Below are positions 1 through 8,149 of a DNA stretch of 64,000 bases, in pieces. Numbering within the stretch: position 1 is the first letter of the stretch; every line of letters begins with the position of its first letter. The notes under the pieces are model-generated. The model worked only from the letters and a program-made list of their open reading frames with translations, searched no databases and was not told the origin of the DNA. Source of the stretch: Paucibacter aquatile (GTDB lineage Bacteria; Pseudomonadota; Gammaproteobacteria; Burkholderiales; Burkholderiaceae_C); the NCBI RefSeq assembly GCF_002885975.1, contig NZ_POSP01000004.1, positions 186,001 through 250,000 on the forward strand, in the 5' to 3' direction. The position numbers and the translations under genes were made by a program.

Positions 1-286
1 CGTTGACCAGGCCCCAGCGCAGATCGCGCAGGCTGAGCACGCCTTTGGCATCGACGTTCACATCCATGCCTTCTTCCAGGGGCATGGTGGCGCGATCCAT
101 CATGGCGTCGAAGAGCTCGGCCTTGTCCTTGAAATGCCAATAGATCGCCCCGCGGGTGACCCCGGCGCTGAGGGCGATGTCCTGCAAGGAACAGCGTGAG
201 ACGCCGCGCTGCTGGAACAGCTGTTCCGCCGCGTCGAGCAAGCTCATGCGTGTTTCTTGTGCTTCTTGTTTGGTTTTCCGGGCCAT
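1..286 (-). CDS. acrR: AcrR-like TetR family repressor of the efflux operon (partial, C-terminus outside window)
   Basis: The first 95 codons of a TetR-family repressor are visible, reading leftwards from an ATG at 284-286; the ligand-binding domain lies beyond the window. The N-terminus begins MARKTKQEAQETR and continues into a helix-turn-helix with VTRGAIYWHFKDKAELF, which closely matches the AcrR/TtgR/MexZ-type repressors of RND pumps. In that family the protein binds the intergenic operator and leaves it when a hydrophobic drug binds. It diverges from the adaptor/pump/outer-membrane-factor operon, with a perfect inverted repeat between them, so repression of that operon and of itself is the natural reading. 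The identity of the N-terminal arm and the operator together make this assignment strong, although the effector specificity cannot be judged from the part that is present. Confidence 0.9.
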   Translation of the reverse strand, partial: MARKTKQEAQETRMSLLDAAEQLFQQRGVSRCSLQDIALSAGVTRGAIYWHFKDKAELFDAMMDRATMPLEEGMDVNVDAKGVLSLRDLRWGLVN

Positions 287-310
287 GGTGTAGGGATTTT
301 ACGCGATTTA

Positions 311-332
311 ACATACATGCGCGAATGTATGT
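311..332. promoter_or_regulatory. AcrR-type operator in the divergent acrR / efflux promoter region
   Basis: A perfect inverted repeat ACATACAT (311-318), spacer GCGCGA, ATGTATGT (325-332) lies between the divergent repressor and efflux genes. From memory it is nearly the same as the 24-bp AcrR operator of E. coli acrAB, including the flanking A and the GCGA/GTGA-type spacer. A possible -10 hexamer TATACT for the efflux operon sits at 334-339, immediately next to the repeat, so bound repressor would cover the -35 region. Confidence 0.85.
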
Positions 333-490
333 ATATACTGCCGACCGTTCTGCAACAGCCCCAAGGTCCGAGCGTGCCTGACATGTGTCGCCGGCGCTTG
401 ATCTGAAGCAAGATGCCCGACACGCCACATCACCCTTCCCCGATCGCCCCCGCTGCGACGCACGCTCTGCCACATCAAAGGACAAGCCCG

Positions 491-1765
491 ATGCTGCCCT
501 CCCAACTTCAATCTCCTGAAGCCCCCAATTCCGCCCGCGAGGCCCTGCGTGCCCGTGCGCTGTATGTGCTGCCATTGGCCATTGCCGTGGCCGCTGTGTT
601 GACCGGCTGCGGCGGCGGTGACAAGGCCGCTGCCGGCCCGGGCGGTGGCGGTATGCCGCCGCCGGCTCCGGTCGGTGTGGTCAAGACCGAGTTGCAGGCC
701 GTGGGCCTGCAGACCGAGCTGCCGGGCCGGGTGGAAGCCCAGCGCACGGCCCAGGTGCGCGCCCGCGTCAACGGCGTGGTGCTCAAGCGCTTGTTCACCG
801 AAGGCTCCGAGGTCAAGGCCGGCCAGGTCTTGTTCCAGATCGATCCGGCGCCGTACCAGGCTGCCCTCGACAGCGCCCAGGCCAGCCTGGCCAAGGCGCA
901 AGCCAATCTTGCCCAGGCCGCCGCCCAGGCCGAGCGCAACAAGCCCCTGGTCGAGGCCCGCGCCATCAGCCAGCAGGAGTACCTGAGCAGCGTGGCCGCC
1001 GCCAAGGCCGCCGAGGCCGATGTGGCCGCTGGCAAGGCCGCCGTGCAGAGCGCCAAGCTCAACCTCGGCTACGCCGCTGTCACGGCGCCGATCTCGGGCC
1101 GCATCGGCCGTGCTCTGGTGACCGAAGGCGCCCTGGTCAGCGCGGCGGAAGCCACCCAGCTGGCCCTGATCCAGCAAACCGGCAGCGTCTACGTCAACTT
1201 CACGCAGAGCGCCAATGAAGTGCAGCAGCTGCGCCGCGCCCTGGCCGGCGGCAAGCTGCGCGCCGCCGGTGCCCAGGCCGCCCAGGTTCGTGTCGTCCTG
1301 GACGATGGCAGCGAGCTGGCCAAGCCCGGCCGCCTGCTGTTCACCGACCTGAGCGTCGATGCCGCATCGGGCCAGGTCAGCCTGCGCGCCGAGGTGCCCA
1401 ATGCCGAGGGTCAGCTCTTGCCCGGCCAGTATGTGCGCGTTCGCCTGTCGCAAGGCGAGCTGCCGGCCGGCATCCTGCTGCCGCAACAGGCGGTCAAGCG
1501 CAGCAACCAGGGCGATTCGGTCCTGGTGGTCGGTGCCGGCAACAAGCCCGAACCGCGCATGGTCAAGGTCGGCAGCGCCCAGGGCAACCAATGGGTGGTG
1601 CTGGATGGCTTGAAGCCGGGCGAGCAGGTCATCGTCGACGGTTTCCAGAAGATGTTTGTGCCCGGTGCGCCGGTCACGCCGGTGCCTTGGTCTGCGGCTG
1701 CGGCCGCCTCGGCGCCCGCGGCATCGGCCGCACCCGCCGCTCCGGCCTCGGCCGCCAGCCGCTAA
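491..1765 (+). CDS. RND efflux periplasmic adaptor (membrane fusion lipoprotein, AcrA/MexA type)
   Basis: Periplasmic adaptor that links the inner-membrane pump to the outer-membrane channel in a tripartite drug exporter. The start at 491 is preferred over an in-frame ATG at 413 because AAAGGA lies eight bases upstream and because it gives a lipoprotein signal ending in VLTGC (Cys40). After a Gly-rich linker come the family elements: a lipoyl half-motif near GRVEAQRTAQVRARVNGVV, an alpha-helical hairpin rich in Ala/Gln, the second lipoyl half, a beta-barrel region and a membrane-proximal domain ending near GEQVIVDGFQKMFVPGAPV. The 424-residue length is slightly above AcrA because of an Ala/Pro-rich C-terminal tail. 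It is the first gene of a three-gene operon, followed after 15 bases by the pump. Confidence 0.93.
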   Translation: MLPSQLQSPEAPNSAREALRARALYVLPLAIAVAAVLTGCGGGDKAAAGPGGGGMPPPAPVGVVKTELQAVGLQTELPGRVEAQRTAQVRARVNGVVLKRLFTEGSEVKAGQVLFQIDPAPYQAALDSAQASLAKAQANLAQAAAQAERNKPLVEARAISQQEYLSSVAAAKAAEADVAAGKAAVQSAKLNLGYAAVTAPISGRIGRALVTEGALVSAAEATQLALIQQTGSVYVNFTQSANEVQQLRRALAGGKLRAAGAQAAQVRVVLDDGSELAKPGRLLFTDLSVDAASGQVSLRAEVPNAEGQLLPGQYVRVRLSQGELPAGILLPQQAVKRSNQGDSVLVVGAGNKPEPRMVKVGSAQGNQWVVLDGLKPGEQVIVDGFQKMFVPGAPVTPVPWSAAAAASAPAASAAPAAPASAASR

Positions 1766-1780
1766 TCAGAGGTTCACAAC

Positions 1781-4700
1781 ATGGCACGTTTCTTCATTGA
1801 CCGGCCGGTCTTTGCCTGGGTGATCGCACTGTTCATCCTGGTCTTCGGCGCGGTCTCCATCACCAAGCTGCCGGTGGCGCAGTACCCCACGGTCGCGCCG
1901 CCCGCCCTGTCCATCAATGTGGTCTACCCTGGCGCTTCCGCCCGGACCCTGGACGAAAGCGTCATCTCCGTCATCGAGCAGGAGCTCAATGGCGCGCCCA
2001 AGCTGGCCTATCTGGAATCGGTCAGCCAGGCCAACGGCACCGGCGCCATCACCGTCACCTTCGAGCCCGGCACCAATTTGGAGCTGGCCCAGGTGGAGGT
2101 GCAGAACCGCCTGAGCCGCGCCTCGCCGCGCCTGCCCGCTGCGGTGACGCAACAGGGCGTGCGCATCGACAAGGCCGGCAACAACTTCCTGCTCTTCGTC
2201 ATGCTGTCCAGCAAGACGGGCACGCTGGACACCAAGGCCCTGGGTGACTATGCCGCGCGCAACATCATCCCCGAGCTGCAGCGTCTGCCCGGCATCGGCC
2301 AGGCCCAGCTGTTCGGCACCGAGCGTGCGATGCGCATCTGGCTGGACCCGGCCAAGCTGCTGTCCTTCAACATGAGCCCGGCCGAGGTCAATGCCGCCAT
2401 CCGCGCGCAAAACGCGCTGGTGCCGGCCGGCTCCATCGGCGAGCTGCCCAATCTGTCCGAGCAGACCATGTCGGCCACCGTGGTGGTCAAGGGGCAGCTG
2501 GAGAGCGCCGAGCAGTTCAAGAACATCGTCTTGCGCGCCAACACCGACGGCTCCAGCGTGCGCCTCAAGGATGTGGCTCGCGTCGAGCTCGGTGGCCAGA
2601 ACTATGGCTCCTACTCGCGCCTGAACGGCAAGCCGGCCACCGGCATCGGCATCCAGCTGGCCCCGGGCGGCAACGCCCTGGCCGCGGCCACCGCGGTCAA
2701 GGAGCGCATGGCCGAGCTGCAAGCCTACTTCCCCGAGGGCGTGGCCTACGAGGTGCCTTACGACTCGTCCAAGTTCGTCAAGATCTCGATCACGCAAGTG
2801 GTTGAGACCTTGGTGGAGGCCGTGGTCCTGGTGTTCCTGGTGATGTTCCTGTTCCTGCAGAACTGGCGCTACACCCTGATTCCCACCATCGTGGTGCCGA
2901 TCGCCCTGCTGGGCACCTTCGCCATCATGTTGTGGATGGGTTTCTCCATCAACGTGCTGACCCTGTTCGGCATGGTGCTGGCCATCGGTATCTTGGTGGA
3001 CGACGCCATCGTGGTGGTGGAGAACGTCGAGCGCATCATGAACGAGGAGGGGCTGCCGCCGCTGCAGGCCACCCGCAAGGCCATGGGCCAGATATCGGGC
3101 GCCATCATCGGCATCACCGTGGTCCTGGTCTCGGTCTTCGTGCCCATGGCATTCTTCGCGGGTTCGGTGGGCAATATCTACCGCCAGTTCTCGCTGGCCA
3201 TGGTGGCCTCCATGCTGCTGTCGGCCCTGATGGCGCTGACCCTGACCCCGGCCCTGTGCGCCACCTTGCTCAAGCCGGTGGAAGCCGGCCACGGCCACGC
3301 CAAGACCGGTTTCTTCGGCTGGTTCAACCGTGGTTTCTCGCGCACGGCCAAGGGCTATGAAGGCTGGGTGGCCAAGCTGCTCAAGCGCAGCGGCCGCATG
3401 CTGCTGGTCTACGGCGTCATCGTCGCCGCCGTCGGCCTGATGTACACCCGCATGCCCACCTCCTTCCTGCCCAATGAAGATCAGGGTTATCTGATCGTCA
3501 ATGTGCAGCTGCCCCCGGGCGCCACGGCCAACCGCACCGAAGCGGCGGTCAAGCAAGTCGAAGACTTCATGCTGGCACAGCCCGAGGTGCAGAACACCGT
3601 GGGCGTGATCGGTTTCTCCTTCTCGGGCCAAGGCCAGAACGCCGCCCTGGTGTTCGTGCCGCTCAAGCCCTGGGAAGAGCGCATCGGCCCGCAGCACAGT
3701 GCTTCGGCCCTGGCGGGCCGTGCCTTCGGCGCGATGATGGCGGTGCGTGATGCCTTTATCTTCCCGCTCTCGCCCCCGCCGATCCCCGAGCTCGGCACGG
3801 CCACCGGCTTCGCCCTGCGCCTGCAGGACCGCGGCGGCCTGGGTCATGAGGCCTTGCTGAACGCCCGCAACCAGCTGATGGGCATGGCCAGCAAGAGCAA
3901 GCTGATCACCGGCATGCGCCCTGACGGTCTGGAAGATGCACCGCAGCTTCAGCTGGACATCGACCGTGACAAGGCGGCTGCGCTCGGCGTGAACTTCGAC
4001 GCCGTGGCTGCCGTCATCGGCACCCAGCTGGGTTCGGCCTATGTCAATGACTTCCCGAGCAACGGCCGCCTGCAACGAGTGGTTGTGCAAGCGGAAGCCC
4101 AGGCTCGCATGCAACCGGAAGACCTGCTGCGCTTGAATGTCACCAACGTCAAGGGTCAGAGCGTGCCGCTGTCGGCCTTTGCCTCCACCCACTGGATCAC
4201 CGGCCAGATGCAGGCCACGCGTTACAACGGCTATCCGGCCATGCGCCTGGCTGGCGATGCAGCCCCCGGTGCTTCCACCGGCGCGGCCATGGCCGAGCTG
4301 GAGCAGATGGTCAAGCAGCTGCCTCCCGGCATCGGCTACGAGTGGACCGGTCTGTCGCGTGAAGAAAAGCTCTCGGGTTCGCAGGCCACCATCCTGCTTG
4401 CCTTCTCGCTGCTGGCCGTGTTCCTGTGCCTGGCCGCGCTCTACGAGAGCTGGTCCATCCCGTTGTCGGTGCTGCTGGTCGTGCCGCTGGGCCTGCTGGG
4501 TGCGCTGATGGGAGCGAGCTTCCGTGGCATGCCCAATGACGTGTACTTCAAGGTCGGCCTGATCACCATCATCGGCCTTTCCGCCAAGAACGCCATCCTG
4601 ATCATCGAGTTCGCCAAGGACTTGCAGGCCGAAGGCAAGGGGCTGATCGAGTCCATCCTCGAGGCCTGCCACCTGCGCTTCCGTCCCATCATCATGACCT

Positions 4701-4951
4701 CGCTGGCCTTCATCCTGGGCGTGACGCCGTTGTTCTTCGCCACCGGCGCGGGCTCGGCCAGCCAACGTGCCATCGGCACCGGCGTGCTCTCGGGCATGGT
4801 GTCGGCCACGGTTCTGGCGGTGATTTTTGTGCCGGTGTTCTTCCTGGTGGTGCGCCGCGTGTTCAAGGGCAGCGAACGCCAACGCCGCATCTACGCCCAT
4901 CAGGCCGATGGTGCCCAGCCCAGCGGTGCTTTGCCCGCCGAGGAGGTTTGA
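1781..4951 (+). CDS. RND multidrug efflux pump, HAE1 family (AcrB/MexB type)
   Basis: Inner-membrane proton/drug antiporter, the energy-using part of the tripartite exporter. The 1056-residue length, the start MARFFIDRPVFAWVIA, and two repeats of six membrane helices with large periplasmic loops are typical of HAE1 pumps. The proton-relay aspartates in GILVDDAIVVVENVER are residues 407 and 408, the same numbers as in E. coli AcrB, and the second-half motif around GLSAKNAILIIEFAKD supplies the conserved Lys. The gene follows the adaptor and runs directly into the outer-membrane factor with no gap. Substrates cannot be read from sequence; by family these are hydrophobic drugs, dyes, bile salts or solvents. 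The C-terminus is short and ends LPAEEV. Confidence 0.95.
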   Translation: MARFFIDRPVFAWVIALFILVFGAVSITKLPVAQYPTVAPPALSINVVYPGASARTLDESVISVIEQELNGAPKLAYLESVSQANGTGAITVTFEPGTNLELAQVEVQNRLSRASPRLPAAVTQQGVRIDKAGNNFLLFVMLSSKTGTLDTKALGDYAARNIIPELQRLPGIGQAQLFGTERAMRIWLDPAKLLSFNMSPAEVNAAIRAQNALVPAGSIGELPNLSEQTMSATVVVKGQLESAEQFKNIVLRANTDGSSVRLKDVARVELGGQNYGSYSRLNGKPATGIGIQLAPGGNALAAATAVKERMAELQAYFPEGVAYEVPYDSSKFVKISITQVVETLVEAVVLVFLVMFLFLQNWRYTLIPTIVVPIALLGTFAIMLWMGFSINVLTLFGMVLAIGILVDDAIVVVENVERIMNEEGLPPLQATRKAMGQISGAIIGITVVLVSVFVPMAFFAGSVGNIYRQFSLAMVASMLLSALMALTLTPALCATLLKPVEAGHGHAKTGFFGWFNRGFSRTAKGYEGWVAKLLKRSGRMLLVYGVIVAAVGLMYTRMPTSFLPNEDQGYLIVNVQLPPGATANRTEAAVKQVEDFMLAQPEVQNTVGVIGFSFSGQGQNAALVFVPLKPWEERIGPQHSASALAGRAFGAMMAVRDAFIFPLSPPPIPELGTATGFALRLQDRGGLGHEALLNARNQLMGMASKSKLITGMRPDGLEDAPQLQLDIDRDKAAALGVNFDAVAAVIGTQLGSAYVNDFPSNGRLQRVVVQAEAQARMQPEDLLRLNVTNVKGQSVPLSAFASTHWITGQMQATRYNGYPAMRLAGDAAPGASTGAAMAELEQMVKQLPPGIGYEWTGLSREEKLSGSQATILLAFSLLAVFLCLAALYESWSIPLSVLLVVPLGLLGALMGASFRGMPNDVYFKVGLITIIGLSAKNAILIIEFAKDLQAEGKGLIESILEACHLRFRPIIMTSLAFILGVTPLFFATGAGSASQRAIGTGVLSGMVSATVLAVIFVPVFFLVVRRVFKGSERQRRIYAHQADGAQPSGALPAEEV

Positions 4952-6358
4952 ATGGAAAACAACAAGACCTTTCGCAAGACCCCGATGCTGCGTCTGAGCG
5001 CGCTGGCCTTCGCAGCCCTGAGCCTGTCGGCCTGCGGCAGCCTGGCCCCTGAGCATGCGCGCCCGGCCGCCCCGGTGGCCGCGCAGTGGTCGGCTCCGTC
5101 CGCCACCAGCGGCACGGCCGCGGCCGAGCTGAGCTGGCAGAGCTTTTACGGCCGGGACGAGCGCCTGCGCGCCCTGATCGATCTGTCACTCAAGAACAAC
5201 CGCGATCTGCGCGTGGCCCTGCTCAATGTCGAGCAGGCCCGCGCCCTGGCCCGCGTCAGCGAAGCCAGCCGCCTGCCCACGGTCAACGCTGGTTTCAGCG
5301 CCAGCCGCCAGCCCAACAGCAATGGCGTGGGCAGCAGCAACAACTTCCAGGCGGGCCTGCAGGTCACGGCCTATGAGGTCGATCTGCTGGGCCGGGTGAA
5401 GAACCAGGTCGATGCCGCCACGGCCCGCTACCTGGCCACGGCCGAAGGCAGCCGCGCCGCCCAGATCAGCCTGGTGGCCGGCGTGGCCTCGGCCTATCTG
5501 GTGCTGCAGGCCGACGAGGAGCTGTTGCAGCTGGCCCAGCGCACTCTGGCCTCGCGCGAAGACACGCTGCGCCTGACCCGTCTGAAGTTCGAGGCGGGCG
5601 CGGCGTCCTCGCTGGACCTGAGCGCGGCCGAGTCGGCTGCAGCCGCCACCCGTGCGGCCGTGGCCCAGCAGCAGCGCCAGCGTGCCCAGGACGAGAACGC
5701 CCTGGTGCTGCTGGTCGGTCAGCCCTTGCCGGCTGATCTGCCGGCGGGCCAGCGCCTGCAAGCGCAAAGCCTGGCCGATGTGCCGGCCGGCCTGCCTTCT
5801 GAGGTGTTGGTGCAGCGCCCCGATGTTCTGCAGGCCGAGCAGCAGCTGCGTGCCGCCAATGCCAATATCGGCGCGGCCCGCGCGGCCTTCTTCCCCAGCA
5901 TCACCCTGACCAGCAATCTGGGCACGAGCAGCTCGCAGCTGTCCGAGCTGTTCAAGAACACGGCCTTCAGCCTGGTCGGCCAGGCCTTGATGCCGATCTT
6001 TGATTCGGGTCGCAACGAGGCCAATCTGCAAGCCGTCAAGGCGGCCCAGGGCGTGGCCGTGGCGCAGTACGAAAAGGCGGTGCAAACCGCCTTCCGTGAG
6101 GTGGCCGATGCACTCGCCGGCCGCGCCACCTTTGGCGAGCAGCTGCAGGCCCAGGCCGCGCAGACCGCCGCTGAATCGCAGCGTTTGAAGCTGGTGGAAC
6201 TGCGCCATGCCAACGGTGCCTCCAACAGCCTGGAACTTCTGGACGCCCAGCGCGCCGCCTTCGCGGCCGAGCAAGCCTTGCTGCAAGTGCGCCTGGGCGC
6301 CTTGCTCAACGGCGTGCAGCTGTACAAGGCCTTGGGCGGCGGCGTGAAGTCCAGCTGA
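4952..6358 (+). CDS. outer-membrane efflux lipoprotein, NodT/OprM type (TolC superfamily)
   Basis: Outer-membrane channel of the tripartite exporter. A lipoprotein signal ends in LSLSAC (Cys28), and the mature part contains the two repeated helical hairpin regions of OMF proteins, with the family element PSEVLVQRPDVLQAEQQLR and, after it, NANIGAARAAFFPSITLT. The ATG directly abuts the stop of the pump gene and is preceded by AGGAGG at 4941-4946, so the two are translationally coupled. The 468-residue length is usual for OprM/NodT-type lipoproteins. The operon ends in a strong hairpin terminator about 35 bases downstream. Confidence 0.94.
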   Translation: MENNKTFRKTPMLRLSALAFAALSLSACGSLAPEHARPAAPVAAQWSAPSATSGTAAAELSWQSFYGRDERLRALIDLSLKNNRDLRVALLNVEQARALARVSEASRLPTVNAGFSASRQPNSNGVGSSNNFQAGLQVTAYEVDLLGRVKNQVDAATARYLATAEGSRAAQISLVAGVASAYLVLQADEELLQLAQRTLASREDTLRLTRLKFEAGAASSLDLSAAESAAAATRAAVAQQQRQRAQDENALVLLVGQPLPADLPAGQRLQAQSLADVPAGLPSEVLVQRPDVLQAEQQLRAANANIGAARAAFFPSITLTSNLGTSSSQLSELFKNTAFSLVGQALMPIFDSGRNEANLQAVKAAQGVAVAQYEKAVQTAFREVADALAGRATFGEQLQAQAAQTAAESQRLKLVELRHANGASNSLELLDAQRAAFAAEQALLQVRLGALLNGVQLYKALGGGVKSS

Positions 6359-6391
6359 TGCGCTGACGATACGCTGCAGCCCCAGCAAAAA

Positions 6392-6430
6392 GGCGCCCGG
6401 TCGATGTTTCGACCGGGCGCCTTTTCTTTT
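6392..6430 (+). terminator. intrinsic terminator of the efflux operon, probably bidirectional
   Basis: A 13-bp perfect stem GGCGCCCGGTCGA / TCGACCGGGCGCC with a four-base loop, preceded by AAAA and followed by TTTTCTTTT. It sits between the end of the outer-membrane factor gene and the converging gene at 6465, and the A-run and T-run let it work for both. Confidence 0.9.
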
Positions 6431-6464
6431 CCGGTGACTCTTGGCTGGAGCGAGCCGACCTGGC

Positions 6465-6773
6465 TCAGCGGCTGCGCGCCTGCTCTCGCTTCATGAACAG
6501 ATAGAGGCTCTCCACCTTGGCGCGGGCCCAGGGGGTTTTGCGCAGGAACTTGAGGCTGGAGCTGACGCTGGGGTCTTGCTGGAAGCAGCGGATGGGGATC
6601 TGCTCGCCCAGTTCACGCCAGCCGAAATAGTGGGCCAGTTCGGTGACGATGGCTTCCAGGGTGATGCCGTGCAGCGGGTCTTTGTTTTTCTTCGCCGGGT
6701 TGGGCTTGGCTGCGGTGTCGGGGGCAGGCGCCGCAGCAGAGGCCGTGGCCGGGGTCTCGGGCTGCTCGCTCAT
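6465..6773 (-). CDS. VF530 / DUF2132 family small DNA-binding-like protein
   Basis: A 102-residue protein with a low-complexity Ala/Pro N-terminus followed by the whole DUF2132 (VF530) domain: KDPLHGITLEAIVTELAHYF, then GWRELGEQIPIRCF, and DPSVSSSLKFLRKTPWAR. The family prototype VF530 has a fold with DNA-binding resemblance, but its function is not established. The start overlaps the stop of the upstream acyltransferase gene as ATGA, so the two are co-transcribed. Nothing in the sequence links it to a particular pathway. Confidence 0.85.
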   Translation of the reverse strand: MSEQPETPATASAAAPAPDTAAKPNPAKKNKDPLHGITLEAIVTELAHYFGWRELGEQIPIRCFQQDPSVSSSLKFLRKTPWARAKVESLYLFMKREQARSR

Positions 6774-7360
6774 TGGTGGTCGAACTGCGAGGCGTTCTTG
6801 CCTTTGAACTGGGCGTAGAAGGCCTTGATCTTGACCATATCGGCCTCGATGTCACCGCTGGGCACGAAGATCGGGCCCAGGCCGCTGAGCTTGCGCTCGT
6901 AGTCCATGTAGGCCATCACGATGGGCACCTGGGCGGTGTGGGCGATCCAGTAGAAGCCGGTCTTCCAGTAGCGGGTCTTGCTGCGTGTGCCCTCGGGCGG
7001 CACGATCAGTTGCACCGCGCCATCGGCGGCCACCAGGGCCGCCGCGGAGGCCGCCACCAGATTGCTCGATTGCTCGCGGTTCACGCTGATACCGCCCAGC
7101 CAGCGCATCACCGGGCCGAAGGGCCAGCGGAAGATCTGCTGCTTGCCCATCCAGTAGACATTGAGCCGCAGGGCGAAGGCCACCATCAGCGTGTAGGGCA
7201 GGTCCCAATTGCTGGTGTGCGGGGCGGCGATCAGCACGCATTTGGGGTGGGCGGCCGGTAGCTGGCCGTCCAGGGTCCAGCCGCGCAGCTTCAAGAAGGC
7301 GATGGAGAAGCCGCGCAACAGGCTGTTGACGACGGGCGTGGTGAAAATGGTTCTGTGCAT
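6770..7360 (-). CDS. lysophospholipid acyltransferase-like protein (PlsC superfamily), copy 1
   Basis: 196-residue acyltransferase of the PlsC / 1-acyl-glycerol-3-phosphate family. The catalytic HxxxxD motif is present as HTSNWD, and the glycerol-phosphate site as PPEGTRSKTRYWK. The start is taken at the ATG 7358-7360 (MHRTIFTTPVV); a longer frame reaching 7627 has no similarity to the family and codes Arg/Pro-rich sequence. By family it would transfer a fatty-acyl group to a lysolipid or related acceptor at the inner membrane; the acceptor is unknown. A clear paralogue with the same HTSNWD box is at 35792-36439. It overlaps the downstream DUF2132 gene by four bases. The 284 bases upstream (7361-7644) contain no gene that I can support. 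Confidence 0.85.
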   Translation of the reverse strand: MHRTIFTTPVVNSLLRGFSIAFLKLRGWTLDGQLPAAHPKCVLIAAPHTSNWDLPYTLMVAFALRLNVYWMGKQQIFRWPFGPVMRWLGGISVNREQSSNLVAASAAALVAADGAVQLIVPPEGTRSKTRYWKTGFYWIAHTAQVPIVMAYMDYERKLSGLGPIFVPSGDIEADMVKIKAFYAQFKGKNASQFDHQ

Positions 7361-7644
7361 GGGAGTGGGGCGCGGCGAACCGGTGATTATCCCGCCCCGC
7401 TCAGGCTGGGTGCCGGTAGCTCTGCCTGTTTTTGCGGCAATCCAGCAAAGATTCCGTGAAATCAAGCACTTGCGAGCGGCGTGCGCAGGCTGTGCACGGA
7501 CTTGTCCACAGACGCTGTGGAGCGAGTGTGTGCCCCGCGCCTGCGGCCCGGGCGCCGAAGAAAGCCGGTCTTGGCCGCTTTGCTCGGGCTTTGGCCGCCG
7601 GCCGCTTGCACGGACACTCAGCCCCAAGCCTTGGAGGTGGTTGA

Positions 7645-8142
7645 GTGCACGAAGGGGTTGTTCTGAGCAATTTGGCGCGCGCCTGGTCAGGCTTGACCGG
7701 GCAGAGCTGTGCCTTTGCGCCGGCCGCCGAGCCCCCCACGCCGCAGGCCGATGACGCCTGCTTCATGCTGCCCATCACCGATTGCGTCACCGGTTTCAGC
7801 AGCCATCCGCGCGCGCTGGTGCTCCTGCTCATGGGCGCGGCCGAGAGCCAGGCCCTGGCCGCGGCCATGTTCGGCCTGCCGCCCGAGCAACTGAGCCCGG
7901 CCGACCTGCAGGACGCCGGCGCCGAGCTCTGCAACATCCTCAGCGCCAGCCTGATGGAATGCCTGGATGACGCCAGCCTGGCCAACCTCGGCCTGCCGCA
8001 ACCGCTGGACCGCCAGCAGTGGCCCGAATACACGCACCGCGGCGAACGCCGCGCCCTTTTTGTGGTATCCAGCGACCAGCCCCGCCGGCTGGCCGTGATG
8101 CTGACTGACATCCATCGTGATGGCAGCTTTTGCCGCGAGTGA
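7645..8142 (+). CDS. CheX-like chemotaxis phosphatase-fold protein
   Basis: A 165-residue protein with a GTG start placed by GGAGGT at 7633-7638, six bases upstream. The central part carries the ExxN signature of CheC/CheX/FliY-type phosphatases (E94-x-x-N97 in the segment AELCNILSAS), preceded by a hydrophobic strand ALVLLLMG. In characterised members this E/N pair dephosphorylates CheY-P. The next gene, seven bases downstream, encodes a response regulator, which would be the obvious partner. No other chemotaxis genes occur in the window. The assignment rests on the motif and context and should be regarded as likely rather than certain. Confidence 0.7.
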   Translation: MHEGVVLSNLARAWSGLTGQSCAFAPAAEPPTPQADDACFMLPITDCVTGFSSHPRALVLLLMGAAESQALAAAMFGLPPEQLSPADLQDAGAELCNILSASLMECLDDASLANLGLPQPLDRQQWPEYTHRGERRALFVVSSDQPRRLAVMLTDIHRDGSFCRE

Positions 8143-8149
8143 AGAGATC

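Noticed and set aside
1766..5056. Very long open frame on the minus strand across the pump gene
   Set aside because: It is the shadow of the pump gene; His/Gln/Gly-rich low-complexity sequence without domains, as expected of antisense frames in high-GC DNA.
7502..7510. TTGTCCACA, close to a DnaA box, in the gap before the CheX-like gene
   Set aside because: Only one near-consensus box, no AT-rich unwinding region and no dnaA, dnaN or parAB genes nearby, so an origin is not supported.
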